From Bog-473 sp963755375 (lineage in GTDB: Bacteria > Actinomycetota > Acidimicrobiia > Acidimicrobiales > RAAP-2): DNA of 64,000 nt. Where the stretch lies: contig CAVWKG010000016.1 of the NCBI GenBank assembly GCA_963755375.1, positions 2,852,001 to 2,916,000 on the forward strand. The letters run 5' to 3'. Position numbers and translations under genes: made by a program. Positions 43,525 through 53,128 of this stretch are shown piece by piece. Position 1 is the stretch's first letter, and each line of letters starts with the position of its first letter. Under the pieces are notes generated by a model, which was given only the letters and a program-made list of their open reading frames with translations, searched no databases and had not been told where the DNA came from.

Positions 43525-44894
43525 TGGCGAGCGACATGTTCCGCTTCGACGAGGCGATGACCGACCGCATCCTGGCTGCGTGCCGGGAACGGCTGTCCAT
43601 GGACCCGGTCACCCTCGACTTCGGCGGCCTTGTCGAGTCGCTCGACCGCGAACTCGACGGGCTGATGCGGCCCGAGGGCAGCGACGCCGGCCAGGTCCTG
43701 AAGGTGTTCGTGGACAAGCTGGCGACGGCGGTCGTCTCGTGTGACAGCCCTCGTTTCTTGTCGTTCATTCCGGCCGCACCTACCAAGGCATCCCTGCTCT
43801 TCGACATGTTCGTCTCCTGCTCGTCGCTGCACGGGACCTCCTGGCTCGAGGCCGCCGGCGTCGTCGTGGCCGAGAACCAGGCCCTCGGCGTGCTGGCCGC
43901 GCAGGCCGGCCTGCCTGAGGGCGCCGGCGGCTGCTTCGTGTCCGGCGGCTCCGCGGGCAACCTGTCGGCTCTCATGGTGGCCCGCGACACGGCAGCGCAC
44001 CGTCGCCACGCCGACGCGCCGCTGCATCCGCTGGTCGCACTGAGCGAGGACGCACACTCGTCGGTGGGCAAGGCCCTCCACGTGCTCGGTGTCGGAACGC
44101 TGACCGTGCCCACGCTCGACCACCGGCTGACCGGCGCCGCGCTGCGGGACGCGCTGCAAGCCGATCCTCGCCGCGCTGACGTCATCGGAGTCGTCGCCAC
44201 GGCGGGAACCACGAACGCCGGCATCGTGGACGACCTGGCGGGCGTCGCCGAGGTGGCCGCAGAGCACTCCCTCTGGTTCCACATCGACGGCGCCTACGGC
44301 GGCGCGGCGGCGCTGTTCGCACCATCCGTACGAGCGCAGTTCGCCGGCTTCGAGCGGGCCGACTCGTTCATCGTCGATCCTCACAAGTGGCTCTTCGCCC
44401 CCTTCGACTGTGCCGCGCTCGTCTACCGCCAGCCCAACCTGGCCAAGGCGGTGCACACCCAGGACGCCCAGTACCTTGAGGTGCTGCACAGCGAGAACCC
44501 CGAGGAGTGGAACCCGAGCGACTATGCCTTCCACCTCACGCGGCGGGCCCGGGGGCTGCCCCTGTGGTTCTCGTTGGCCGTCAACGGCCTCGACGCGTAT
44601 CGCGACGCCGTCGAGGCGGGGCTGGCCATCGCCCAGCGGGCGGCCGAACGGATCGCCGCGTCACCCCATGTCGAGCTGGTGCGCCAACCCGGGCTGTCCA
44701 TCGTGCTCTTCCGGCGCCCGGGGTGGGGCAAGATCGACTACGAGGCGTGGTCGGCGCGCCTGCTCACCGCACAGATCGGCTTCGTCACGCCGACGAGCTG
44801 GGAAGGCGAGACGGTGGCCCGCTTCGCGTTCCTCCACCCCAACACCACCGTGGAGATGATCGACGAGATCCTCGGCTCAACGGCCGAGGCGTGA
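43524..44894 (+). CDS. PLP-dependent group II decarboxylase
   Basis: 456 residues. The cofactor lysine is K288 in VDPHKWLFAPFDC; HIDGAYGGAA (near 253-262) holds the pyridoxal-nitrogen Asp, and CFVSGGSAGNLSA is the phosphate loop. Group II enzymes decarboxylate aromatic or acidic amino acids (Trp, Tyr, DOPA, Glu). The substrate is not readable. It is translationally coupled to larC, which is an unusual link. Its end overlaps the convergent DsbA gene by 18 nt. Confidence 0.9.
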   Translation: MASDMFRFDEAMTDRILAACRERLSMDPVTLDFGGLVESLDRELDGLMRPEGSDAGQVLKVFVDKLATAVVSCDSPRFLSFIPAAPTKASLLFDMFVSCSSLHGTSWLEAAGVVVAENQALGVLAAQAGLPEGAGGCFVSGGSAGNLSALMVARDTAAHRRHADAPLHPLVALSEDAHSSVGKALHVLGVGTLTVPTLDHRLTGAALRDALQADPRRADVIGVVATAGTTNAGIVDDLAGVAEVAAEHSLWFHIDGAYGGAAALFAPSVRAQFAGFERADSFIVDPHKWLFAPFDCAALVYRQPNLAKAVHTQDAQYLEVLHSENPEEWNPSDYAFHLTRRARGLPLWFSLAVNGLDAYRDAVEAGLAIAQRAAERIAASPHVELVRQPGLSIVLFRRPGWGKIDYEAWSARLLTAQIGFVTPTSWEGETVARFAFLHPNTTVEMIDEILGSTAEA

Positions 44895-45518
44895 CCAGGC
44901 GCGACGCAGCACGATCCCCAGCGTCTCGACGTCCTGCGCTCCCGGAATGGGCCACGCGTCGTCGATCAGGAAGTAGGGAACGCCGGTCACGTCACGGTCC
45001 TGGGCGGCGGCCTCGTCGGCGCGCACCTCCGCCGAGCCGACCGTGCCGTCGAGCACCTTCTCGGTGAGGTCCGCGGGGACGCCCGCGGCGCGGGCCACGT
45101 CCCGCAGGACGTCGTGATCCGAGAGCTGGCGCCCCTCGCTGAAGTGGGCGGCGAACAGCCGCGGCACCAGTGCATCCTCGTGCACGGTCCCGCCCACCGC
45201 CTGGGTGAGCCGGTGGGCGTCGAACGTGTTGCCCGACCGCACCTGCGCGAAGTCGAACGTGAACCCCACTTCTGCCCCGAGCGCGGTCAGGTGCACGTGA
45301 CCGGCGCGGACCTGTTCAGGACTCATGCCGTACTTGCGCCGCAGGCGCTCCTCCTGGGTGCCGTCGATCCGCGCCGGCGCATGCCGGTTCAGCTCGAACG
45401 CGCGGTGGACCACGGTGACCTCGTCACCATGCTCGAAGTCGGCCAGGGCGACCTTCAGCCGGGCCAGGCCCAACGCACACCAAGGGCACGCATAATCGGA
45501 CCACACATCGATCTGCAC
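44877..45518 (-). CDS. DsbA-family (FrnE-like) disulfide oxidoreductase
   Basis: 213 residues, no signal peptide, so cytosolic. The active site CPWC is at 11-14, with MQIDVWSDYA before it; a cis-Pro is in VTGVPYFLID near the end. FrnE-type proteins work in polyketide biosynthesis or as isomerases. Divergent from nothing close; convergent overlap with the decarboxylase. Confidence 0.9.
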   Translation of the reverse strand: MQIDVWSDYACPWCALGLARLKVALADFEHGDEVTVVHRAFELNRHAPARIDGTQEERLRRKYGMSPEQVRAGHVHLTALGAEVGFTFDFAQVRSGNTFDAHRLTQAVGGTVHEDALVPRLFAAHFSEGRQLSDHDVLRDVARAAGVPADLTEKVLDGTVGSAEVRADEAAAQDRDVTGVPYFLIDDAWPIPGAQDVETLGIVLRRAWSRLGR

Positions 45519-45553
45519 GCACCGGTCACCCTAGGGGCGCGGACGAAGCCCTC

Positions 45554-46111
45554 CTACGCCCAGTCCTGCTCCGGCCAACCCTCGGCTGCGGCCATGAGCG
45601 TCCAGCAGGTGGCGCCGTCGATGGACTCGCGGATGATGTCGGCGTGTCCGGCGTGTCGGGCCATCTCCTCAATGAGGTGCAGCAGGACCCAGCGGGGCGT
45701 CCAGACGATGCCGCCCGGGATCCACGGGACGAGGTCGACCGTGGGCGGGAGGGGCGCCCGGAGGTCCTCCAGGCCGCCCACGATCTTCCCGGTCTCCCGC
45801 GCCTGGTCGCCGGCCAGGGCGATCACGTCGTCGAGCGTCTCCCCCTCCTGGAGGCAGAACCCGTCTGACCAGTCGTCCTCGGGGGCGAACACCCTGGTAT
45901 CGCCGGTGGTGAGGAAGGCCGTCCAGGCGCGTTCGACCAGTGCGGCGTGCTTCATGAGGCCGACCAGGCTCAACTCGCTGACGCTCGGGCGGGCGGCGAC
46001 CTGGTCCTGGTCCAGCCCATGCGCGGCGTAGCGCAGCGCGTCTCGCTGCTGCCCAAGGAAGGCGAGGAGTACCTCGCGCTCGTCGACGAGGGGGGCTACG
46101 AGTCCAGGCAT
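45554..46111 (-). CDS. DinB/DUF664-family protein
   Basis: 185 residues from ATG 46111, chosen because GGAG lies 8 nt upstream; a longer GTG frame begins at 46138. A four-helix bundle with three His ligands is expected: MKHAALVERAW, then LLHLIEEMARHAGHADIIRE. DinB-like proteins bind a metal and act as thiol-dependent transferases. Divergent from a WYL regulator that may control it. Confidence 0.85.
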   Translation of the reverse strand: MPGLVAPLVDEREVLLAFLGQQRDALRYAAHGLDQDQVAARPSVSELSLVGLMKHAALVERAWTAFLTTGDTRVFAPEDDWSDGFCLQEGETLDDVIALAGDQARETGKIVGGLEDLRAPLPPTVDLVPWIPGGIVWTPRWVLLHLIEEMARHAGHADIIRESIDGATCWTLMAAAEGWPEQDWA

Positions 46112-46183
46112 GGTGGAGTCTCCATTTCCGCCGGTCACCGCCGGCGCTCACGATTGGTGTGACGTCATGGTGCGCCTCGAAAC

Positions 46184-46216
46184 TGGCCATCTCGTGGCCA
46201 CTTTTCCTGGCAAAAT
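46184..46216. promoter_or_regulatory. Candidate operator and -10 element between dinB-like and WYL genes
   Basis: TGGCCA occurs at 46184-46189 and again at 46195-46200 (5-nt spacer), so the pair is both direct and inverted. CAAAAT at 46211-46216 lies 6 nt before the GTG at 46223, the spacing of a leaderless actinobacterial promoter. Autoregulation by the WYL protein is plausible. Confidence 0.5.
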
Positions 46217-46222
46217 GGCCCG

Positions 46223-47161
46223 GTGCGCGCAGACCGTCTCGTTGCCGCCCTGCTGGTCCTGCAGGCCAAGGGCAGGGTCACTGCGGCCGAGCTGGCCCGT
46301 GAGCTCGAGATCAGCGAGCGCACGGCCCGCCGGGATCTCGAGAGCCTGGCCATGGCGGGCATACCCGTCTACTCGCAGCCCGGACGGGGCGGCGGCTGGG
46401 AGCTGGTCGGCGGCGCCCGCACAGACCTCAGCGGGTTGACCGCCGACGAGGCCCGGGCGCTCTTTCTCATCGCCGGGCCTTCCGACGCCACCCCCGAGGT
46501 TCGGACGGCCCTGCGCAAGCTCGTGCGAGCCCTCCCGGCGACCTTCCGCGAGCACGCGGAGGCCGCCGCCGGTGCGGTCGTGCGCGACCCGTCGAGCTGG
46601 GACCACTCGGTGGCCGCGGCACCGGAGCATCTCGAGGCGCTGCAGCACGCCGTCATCGAAGGTGTGCAGGTCGAGTTGGACTACCGCGGCCGGGACGGAC
46701 GCGCCTCGGCGCGCACCGTGCATCCGCTGGGACTCGTGGTCAAGAACAACACCTGGTACCTCGTGGCCGCCACCGAGGCCGGCCAGCGGACCTTCCGGGT
46801 AAGCCGGGTGCGATCGATGGGACTGACGGGGGAACCCGCCGTGCGCCCCGACGACTTCGATCTGGCGCAGGCCTGGAACTCCATTGTCACGACGGTCGAC
46901 TCGCAACGCGCTCCGGTGCGGGTGCGGCTGCGGGCCGACCCGGCGATCGTGGAAGTTCTGCGCTCCATGTTCGGCAACCGGGTCGGGGACGGCGTGGAGA
47001 CACGGGACGGGCGGACGGAGGTGGTGCTACGGGCCCAGTCCGAGGAGATGGTGGCGCGCCAGCTGGCCGGCTTCGCGGACCGTCTGCAGGTCGTGACGCC
47101 CGGGAGCGTGCGGCGCCACCTGGCGGACATCGGCCGTGGGCTCGTGCGCGCTCACACCTGA
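46223..47161 (+). CDS. HTH-WYL transcriptional regulator
   Basis: 312 residues. The DeoR-like HTH (RVTAAELARELEISERTARR, residues 18-37) is followed by a WYL domain (VELDYRGRDGRAS and the TWYLVAATEAGQRTFRVSRV block) and a C-terminal WCX extension. WYL proteins sense nucleotides or ssDNA. It faces the dinB-like gene across a TGGCCA repeat. Start GTG, leaderless-like. Binding partners unknown. Confidence 0.9.
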   Translation: MRADRLVAALLVLQAKGRVTAAELARELEISERTARRDLESLAMAGIPVYSQPGRGGGWELVGGARTDLSGLTADEARALFLIAGPSDATPEVRTALRKLVRALPATFREHAEAAAGAVVRDPSSWDHSVAAAPEHLEALQHAVIEGVQVELDYRGRDGRASARTVHPLGLVVKNNTWYLVAATEAGQRTFRVSRVRSMGLTGEPAVRPDDFDLAQAWNSIVTTVDSQRAPVRVRLRADPAIVEVLRSMFGNRVGDGVETRDGRTEVVLRAQSEEMVARQLAGFADRLQVVTPGSVRRHLADIGRGLVRAHT

Positions 47162-47191
47162 TGGCATCACTGCGGGTGGCTGGACGCGACG

Positions 47192-48307
47192 TCAGGCCGA
47201 CGCGACGGCCGCTTCGACGAGAGCCCCCGCCGCCAACAGCAGCTCCTCGCTGTCGGCCGGACCGATCAGCTGCATGCTGGCGGGCAAGGGCCCGGTCGTC
47301 GGTACCGGAAGCGAAAGAGCCGGCACCCCGGCCAGGTTCACCGGCAGGGTGCAGCGGGAGACGAGGAGGTCGTCTCCGTCTTCCAGGCGCGGCGGGAAGA
47401 TGCTCAGTGTGGGGGTGACGAGGAGGTCGACCTCCGTGAAGATCCGCTCCATGGTCCCCTTCCAGGCGCGCTGGACCTGCCATGCAACACGCACGATGTC
47501 CTCGGCGAACGAGCCCCCGAGCTCCAACCGGGCGCGCACGTCGGGGCCGATCCCCTCGGGGTCATCGGCCACCAGCGTGGCGTCGGACTGCCATGCCTGG
47601 ACCACCAGGAGGAGGCCCGCCTGCATGGTGGCGTCGTCCCACCCCGGGACCGCGAGGTCACGGCAGTCCCACCCCACGAGGTCGAGCGCCCGGTCGAGCG
47701 CCGTGGTGATGGCCGGATCCGCCTCCATCGGCAGTCGGCCGAGGACCAGGCCGTCCCCGCGCACCTCGGGAACGGTGAAGCCGGGCTCGAGCAACTGCAT
47801 CCCGCTGACCAGGCCGGCCACCGTGCGGGCCATCGGGCCGACGGTGTCGAAGCTGGGCGCGAGGGGCCAGACCCCCTCCAGCGGGATACGGCCCCACGTG
47901 GTCTTGAGCCCGGCCGTGCCGCAACAGGCGGCGGGAATCCGCACCGAGCCACCGGTGTCGCTGCCGTAGGCCACGTCCGCCTCACCGGTGGCCACCGCGA
48001 CCGCAGAGCCGCTGGACGAGCCGCCCGGGACGCGGGTGGGATCGAGCGGGTTCACCGGAGTCCCGTACCACTGGTTCACGCCGGTGACGCCGAGGGCCAA
48101 CTCGTGCAGATTGGTGCGGCCCACGATCCGGGCCCCCGCCGCTCGGGCACCGGCGAGGCAGGCGGCGTCCTCGGCCGCCGGCACGGCTCGGGCCGCCACG
48201 GCCCGGCACCCCGCCGTCGTCGGCTCCCCCTCCATGTCGATGAGGTCCTTGACGGCCAGTCGGACTCCGGATCCCGACGTGTCGTAGCGCGTGATGAAGG
48301 TGGTCAT
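47192..48307 (-). CDS. Amidase-signature enzyme
   Basis: 371 residues. The Ser-cisSer-Lys triad is visible: Lys20 in LAVKDLID, the GGSSSGSA loop at 95-102 for the cis-Ser, and GSDTGGSVRIPA with nucleophile Ser121. Slightly shorter than typical 450-residue amidases, mainly in the C-terminal part. It hydrolyses a small-molecule amide such as indole-acetamide, allophanate or a cyclic amide; specificity cannot be read. No obvious partner gene. Confidence 0.9.
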   Translation of the reverse strand: MTTFITRYDTSGSGVRLAVKDLIDMEGEPTTAGCRAVAARAVPAAEDAACLAGARAAGARIVGRTNLHELALGVTGVNQWYGTPVNPLDPTRVPGGSSSGSAVAVATGEADVAYGSDTGGSVRIPAACCGTAGLKTTWGRIPLEGVWPLAPSFDTVGPMARTVAGLVSGMQLLEPGFTVPEVRGDGLVLGRLPMEADPAITTALDRALDLVGWDCRDLAVPGWDDATMQAGLLLVVQAWQSDATLVADDPEGIGPDVRARLELGGSFAEDIVRVAWQVQRAWKGTMERIFTEVDLLVTPTLSIFPPRLEDGDDLLVSRCTLPVNLAGVPALSLPVPTTGPLPASMQLIGPADSEELLLAAGALVEAAVASA

Positions 48308-48346
48308 CCCTTCATTGTGTCCGGATGCCCCAGTGCCGGTCGTGTG

Positions 48347-49060
48347 CTACGTCGTGGGCGTCGTCACGGTGGCCCCCGGCGGTAGCTGGAAGAGCGACGG
48401 ATTGGGAGATGACGAAAAGTTCGTGATCTGGAAGCTCGTCGAGTCCGATGCGACCTTGACGTAGCCGAGGATGCTCTGAGAGGTACTGCAGATGGTGCTG
48501 GTGCCGGACACGCCTCGGGCGACCAGGTCGACACAGTTCATGTCGAAGCCGTTGAGCGACATCTTCGAGGTGCTCACCTTGTCGCCGGCCAATCCGGCCA
48601 CCAGCGAGACACCTTTGAGGAAGGAGACCCAGTGCGACGGGGTGTAGACGTCGAAGATCTTGTTCTCGGTGGCGGCAGCGGCCTGGCCCAGCTTCTGGCA
48701 CGACCACGCGCCACCCGCTCCGCTCTGGTTGCACGCGTACTCGCCGGATGAGTTCACGATCAGCTGCATGTTGGACGCGTTCGATCCCGTCTGGGTCTCG
48801 TGGAAGGCAAGGCCGCCACTGGACGGGTCGACGGCGTAGACGACCGTTGCGGGCGAGCTCCCCGTGGTCGTGTAGGTGGCCTCGAACGGCGTGTCGTTGG
48901 TGGACTGGAGGTTCTGGGTGAACGAGTCGATGGTCGCCTTGTTGCCTTCGACGGTGTGCACCGCCTGCTTGACCTTGTTCACGACGCTGCAACCGGTCAC
49001 CAACGCGCCGACCGCCACCAGCGACGCCATGACCATCACGGTACGGCTTGGCTGCGTCAT
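48347..49060 (-). CDS. Lipoprotein of unknown function
   Basis: 237 residues. Lipobox LVTGC with Cys near residue 24 after a hydrophobic start. The body has paired Cys (YACNQS, WSCQKLG, MNCVDL and STICST), probably two disulfides, and it ends in a Pro/Thr-rich tail. No family recognised. On the same strand as, and 107 nt downstream of, the DHA2 exporter, so it may be co-transcribed. Confidence 0.75.
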   Translation of the reverse strand: MTQPSRTVMVMASLVAVGALVTGCSVVNKVKQAVHTVEGNKATIDSFTQNLQSTNDTPFEATYTTTGSSPATVVYAVDPSSGGLAFHETQTGSNASNMQLIVNSSGEYACNQSGAGGAWSCQKLGQAAAATENKIFDVYTPSHWVSFLKGVSLVAGLAGDKVSTSKMSLNGFDMNCVDLVARGVSGTSTICSTSQSILGYVKVASDSTSFQITNFSSSPNPSLFQLPPGATVTTPTT

Positions 49061-49167
49061 GCCTGCCTCCTCCAGAGAGAACCGCCAGGACTAGGACGGG
49101 TCCGCCGGCGCGAGGTTACGGCAGGCCGGGCGCCGAATCGTGCCACGGGCCCGTCGGCGAGCGAGAA

Positions 49168-50709
49168 TCAGCCTCCGGCGGTGGGCGTCGGAACGGTGCG
49201 GTCTTCGACCGGCGCCAGTTCCTGGCGACCCCGTTGCAGGCCGAAGAGCGCGACAACGCCGGCGAACGCCATGATGCCGCACATGACGTAGAGCACCCCC
49301 TGGGTGGCATGGGCGAAGTCGAGCGAGACGAAGTGCGGGATCGACGCCACCGATCCGTGGCCCTGCTGGGACTGCGTGATGCGGTTGGCCTCGGCGGCGG
49401 CGTTCGGATCGCCCATCGCCGTCAGCGACGTCGTCAGGTGCGAGCGATAGATGGTTAGCAAGATGGTACCGAGCGCCGCCAGGCCGAGGCTGGCGCCGAA
49501 GTTGCGGATGGTCTGCGTGATGCCTGTGGCCTCGCCGTAGGAGAGGTTGCCCGCCCGGTTCACCGCGTCGGTGTTCGCGGGGCCGAGCATCATGCCCATC
49601 CCGGCCCCGGCCACGATGACCCAGATCTGTTGCTTGCTGAAGCTCAGGGTCGTCGCCTTGGAGGCCCAGAAGCCGAAGCCGACGGCCGCGATGGCACAGC
49701 CGATGACGACGGCCCGCTTGGCGCCCTCCCGGTCGAGCATGCGGCCCCCGATCTGGGCGGCGACCACGAAGCCGAGGAAGAAGAAGAGCAGGAAGAGCCC
49801 CGCCTGCGACGCCGTCTTGTGCAGGGCGATCTGGGCGTACTCGCTGGCAAAGAAAAACACGGGAATGAAGGCCATCATGGCGATAAGCAGCACCACGTTC
49901 TCGACCGTGAAGGCACGGATGCGGAAGATGGCGACCTGAATCAGCGGAGATTTCGTGCGCAGCTCGACGAGGACGAAGACGACGAGAATGAGGACGCCAC
50001 CAATGATGCAGATCCACGTCCAGGGATTGGTCCAGCCCCAGGGAACGGACTGCTGCAGGCCGAAGATGCTGAGCCCGATCCCGGCGGCGATGAGCACTGC
50101 CCCCCGGTAGTCGATCGGGGCCCGCTGGTACCGGGTCTTCGGCTTCGACACGGCGATCAGGGCCAGCGCGATCAGGGCGACGGGGATGTTCACCCAGAAG
50201 ATGGCGCGCCAGGTCCACTGCGTCAGGTAGCCACCCAGGATCGGCCCGATCGCGGTGAGGCCGCCGGCAATCCCGAAGAACAGGGCGAGGGCCTTGCCGC
50301 GATCGCGCAGCGGGAACACGTTGACGACGATGGCGAGAGCAGCCGGGAACATGAGGGCACCGCCTGCGCCCTGGATCACGCGGAACGTGACGATCCACCC
50401 TTCGGCGATCGACCCGGTGGGGGTCAGGCCGCACATGGTCGACGCGACCACGAACACGATGACACCGATCACGCACATCTTGGTGTGGCCGAAGATGTCC
50501 GAGAGCCGCCCGCCCAGGGCGAACAGCGCGGCCAGGGCGATCAGGTAGCCGTTGACCACCCACTGCACGCCGGTCGACGTGAGGCCGAGCTCGCGCTGGA
50601 TGTTCGGCACGGCGATGGAGACGATCGTCTGGTCGATGAACGTCATGGAGACCGCGAAGATCATCGCGGCGAGCACCCAGTTGCGCCCCTGCATACCGTT
50701 GCCGCTCAC
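49168..50709 (-). CDS. DHA2-family (14-TM) MFS drug exporter
   Basis: 513 residues. TFIDQTIVSIAVPNIQREL in helix 1 and ALGGRLSDIFGHTK for motif A define a 14-helix DHA2 pump. Fourteen hydrophobic segments are visible, and the tail ends in VEDRTVPTP. Distantly similar to the exporter at 36829. Substrate unknown. Confidence 0.93.
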   Translation of the reverse strand: MSGNGMQGRNWVLAAMIFAVSMTFIDQTIVSIAVPNIQRELGLTSTGVQWVVNGYLIALAALFALGGRLSDIFGHTKMCVIGVIVFVVASTMCGLTPTGSIAEGWIVTFRVIQGAGGALMFPAALAIVVNVFPLRDRGKALALFFGIAGGLTAIGPILGGYLTQWTWRAIFWVNIPVALIALALIAVSKPKTRYQRAPIDYRGAVLIAAGIGLSIFGLQQSVPWGWTNPWTWICIIGGVLILVVFVLVELRTKSPLIQVAIFRIRAFTVENVVLLIAMMAFIPVFFFASEYAQIALHKTASQAGLFLLFFFLGFVVAAQIGGRMLDREGAKRAVVIGCAIAAVGFGFWASKATTLSFSKQQIWVIVAGAGMGMMLGPANTDAVNRAGNLSYGEATGITQTIRNFGASLGLAALGTILLTIYRSHLTTSLTAMGDPNAAAEANRITQSQQGHGSVASIPHFVSLDFAHATQGVLYVMCGIMAFAGVVALFGLQRGRQELAPVEDRTVPTPTAGG

Positions 50710-50905
50710 AGCCGCTCCCTCCTTTGACCGTCCGCCGAGAACCCTAACGGGGTCGGTTCGGAGCGCGCAGGACCTCGAGGCCGGTGGGTGAGCGCGAGGA
50801 GCTCAACGTGGCCGCCGCGGCCCGCCGTCGTCGCCAGCACGGGCTGACGGTCGTCACGGGTGATCCGTCGGGTCGGATACGGTCGTTCCGGAGGAGGGGG
50901 CGCCA

Positions 50906-52660
50906 GTGGGACGACACAAGACGGCGGTGCTGGTGGCATTCGTGGCCGCCGGGTTGGTGGGCCCGGGGCTCTCCGTCGGGGTGGTGCCCTCCGTCGCCTC
51001 GGCCGGCACGCCGGTGCCCGGCGCGCCCAACTGCCCGATGTTCCCGCCGGACAACGTCTGGAACACACCAATTGCGGGGTTGCCGGTCAACCCGAACAGT
51101 GCCGCCTGGTTGGCCAGCATGGATGCCGGCACGACGAACCTCCATCCCGACTTCGGGCCGTCGGGCGACCCCGCCAACCCTTACGGCATCCCGTACACCG
51201 TGGTGTCCCCCTCACAGCCCGACGTCCCCATCACCTTCCAGTACGCCGCCGAGAGCGATCCGGGGCCATACCCCTTCAGTGCGAGCACGCCCATCGAGGG
51301 TGGCCAGCAGTCCAGCGGCGACCGCCACGCCATCATGGTCAACCCGGCCACCTGCACGCTCTACGAGCTCTACGACGCGCAGTACAACCCCTCGGGTTCC
51401 ACCGCCGGCTCGGGCGCGATCTGGAACCTCAACTCGAACGCCCTGCGGCCGGCCGGTTGGACGTCGGCGGACGCGGCCGGCCTCCCGATCCTCCCCGGGC
51501 TCGTGCGCTACGACGAGGTGCAATCCGGCGTGATCACCCACGCCATCAGGATGACGGCCGAGACCACCGACACGTCGTACCTGTGGCCGGCCCGCCACGA
51601 GGCCGGGACGGCGTCCAACCCGAACCTCCCGCCCATGGGAGCCCGCTTCCGGCTCAAGGCCAGCTACAACATCTCGGGCTACTCCCCCCAGGCCCAGGTG
51701 GTGCTGCGCGCCATGCAGCAGTACGGGCTGATCCTGGCCGACAACGGCTCCAACTGGTACTTCGGGGGGACGGCGGACGACAACTGGCCGAGCGCTCTGG
51801 TCAACGAGCTGAAGTCGGTGCCCGCCAGCGCGTTCGAGGCGGTCGACGAGTCGGGCCTGATGATCGACCCCAACTCGGGCCAGGCTCAGCAGCTCGGTGC
51901 CGCCGTCAACTGTGGGTCCGATCCGGGGTATCGCATGGTGGCGGCGGACGGCGGTGTCTTCTCGTTCTGCCAGCCCTTCCTCGGCTCCATGGGCGGCCAG
52001 CACCTCAACGCGCCCATCGTCGGCACGGCCGAGACCCCCGGTGGCGGCGGCTACTGGGAGGTGGGCTCCGACGGCGGGATCTTCAGCTTCGGCAACGCCG
52101 CCTTCCACGGCTCGGCCGGGTCCATCCACCTCAACAAACCGGTCGTCGGCATGGCGGCCACGCCCGACGGCAACGGCTACTGGCTGGTTGCGTCGGACGG
52201 TGGCATCTTCAGCTTCGGCGACGCCGCCTTCCACGGCTCGGCCGGGTCCATCCACCTCAACAAGCCGATCGTCGGCATGGCGGCCACGCCCGACGGCAAC
52301 GGCTACTGGCTGGTTGCGTCGGACGGTGGCATCTTCAGCTACGGCGACGCCGTCTTCGACGGCTCGCGCGGTGGCCAGCCGCTGAACAAGCCCATCGTCG
52401 GCATGGCCGCGAGCCCGTCGGGCCTGGGTTACTGGCTCGTCGCCTCCGACGGTGGGATCTTCAACTACGGCGACGCCGGCTTCGACGGCTCGGCCGGTTC
52501 CATCACGCTCAACAAGCCCGTCGTCGGGATGCTGGGCACGTCCGGCGGCGGCTACTGGCTGGTCGCTTCGGACGGAGGCGTCTTCAGCTACGGCGACGCG
52601 GTGTTCAACGGCTCCCCGGGCGGCCTCGCGCTCGACGCGCCGATCGTCGGCATCGGGTGA
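50906..52660 (+). CDS. Secreted protein with a catalytic-like N-domain and six GDA-type repeats
   Basis: 584 residues, GTG start preceded by GGAGGAGGGGG. Signal peptide to about residue 33. Residues about 40-330 form a secreted domain of unknown function (PPDNVWNTPI, LHPDFG). The rest is six tandem ~44-residue repeats, each with YWLVASDGGIFSFGDA and a following VGMAATPDG or variant. The repeats should fold into a beta-propeller-like or solenoid structure. This is an extracellular protein common in Acidimicrobiia; function unknown. Stop at 52658-52660. Confidence 0.85.
   Translation: MGRHKTAVLVAFVAAGLVGPGLSVGVVPSVASAGTPVPGAPNCPMFPPDNVWNTPIAGLPVNPNSAAWLASMDAGTTNLHPDFGPSGDPANPYGIPYTVVSPSQPDVPITFQYAAESDPGPYPFSASTPIEGGQQSSGDRHAIMVNPATCTLYELYDAQYNPSGSTAGSGAIWNLNSNALRPAGWTSADAAGLPILPGLVRYDEVQSGVITHAIRMTAETTDTSYLWPARHEAGTASNPNLPPMGARFRLKASYNISGYSPQAQVVLRAMQQYGLILADNGSNWYFGGTADDNWPSALVNELKSVPASAFEAVDESGLMIDPNSGQAQQLGAAVNCGSDPGYRMVAADGGVFSFCQPFLGSMGGQHLNAPIVGTAETPGGGGYWEVGSDGGIFSFGNAAFHGSAGSIHLNKPVVGMAATPDGNGYWLVASDGGIFSFGDAAFHGSAGSIHLNKPIVGMAATPDGNGYWLVASDGGIFSYGDAVFDGSRGGQPLNKPIVGMAASPSGLGYWLVASDGGIFNYGDAGFDGSAGSITLNKPVVGMLGTSGGGYWLVASDGGVFSYGDAVFNGSPGGLALDAPIVGIG
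51925..52657 (+). repeat. Tandem 132-bp coding repeats
   Basis: Six units inside the secreted protein gene. The two copies at about 52076-52207 and 52208-52339 are almost identical at nucleotide level; outer copies have diverged. This suggests recent unit duplication or gene conversion and a potential for copy-number change. Confidence 0.85.
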
Positions 52661-52684
52661 CGCTCCCCCATCCGGGAAAGTGCG

Positions 52685-53128
52685 TCAGCTACCAGCCTGG
52701 TCGAGTGCTCTCCGGTAGACGTTGGTGCTGCGCTGCTCGAAGCCGAGCTTCGTGTAGAGGTTGTTCGCCTCGCCGCGTTCGGGGCGCGACGTGAGGTCGA
52801 CGGTGCGGGCCCCGAACTTCCCGGCGTGGACCAGCGCCGCGTTGACGAGCGCACTGGCCACACCCTTGCCGCGCGCGGCCGCCTCGGTCACGACGTCCTC
52901 GATCCAGGCGCGCCGGCCCGTCGGGATCTCGAACGCGACCAATGTCAGCGAGCCCACGATCCTCCCGTCCTCCTCGGCGACGAAGAGTGTCGTGGCCGGG
53001 TCGGCCACAATGCGCGCCAGCTGCTCGGCCGTCGCGGGCGGGGCCGAGCGCGAGAGCTGGGGCAGGAGGGCGGTCACCGCGGTCACCAGGTCGGCATCCA
53101 CCGACGCGGCGATCCTGACCGAAATCAC
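52685..53128 (-). CDS. GNAT-family N-acetyltransferase
   Basis: 147 residues from GTG 53128, whose codon overlaps the NUDIX stop by 4 nt. The acetyl-CoA loop is in EAAARGKGVASALVNAAL (R/Q-x-x-G-x-A type), and NNLYTKLGFEQRS closes the fold. Substrate unknown. Translationally coupled to the NUDIX hydrolase. Confidence 0.88.
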   Translation of the reverse strand: MISVRIAASVDADLVTAVTALLPQLSRSAPPATAEQLARIVADPATTLFVAEEDGRIVGSLTLVAFEIPTGRRAWIEDVVTEAAARGKGVASALVNAALVHAGKFGARTVDLTSRPERGEANNLYTKLGFEQRSTNVYRRALDQAGS

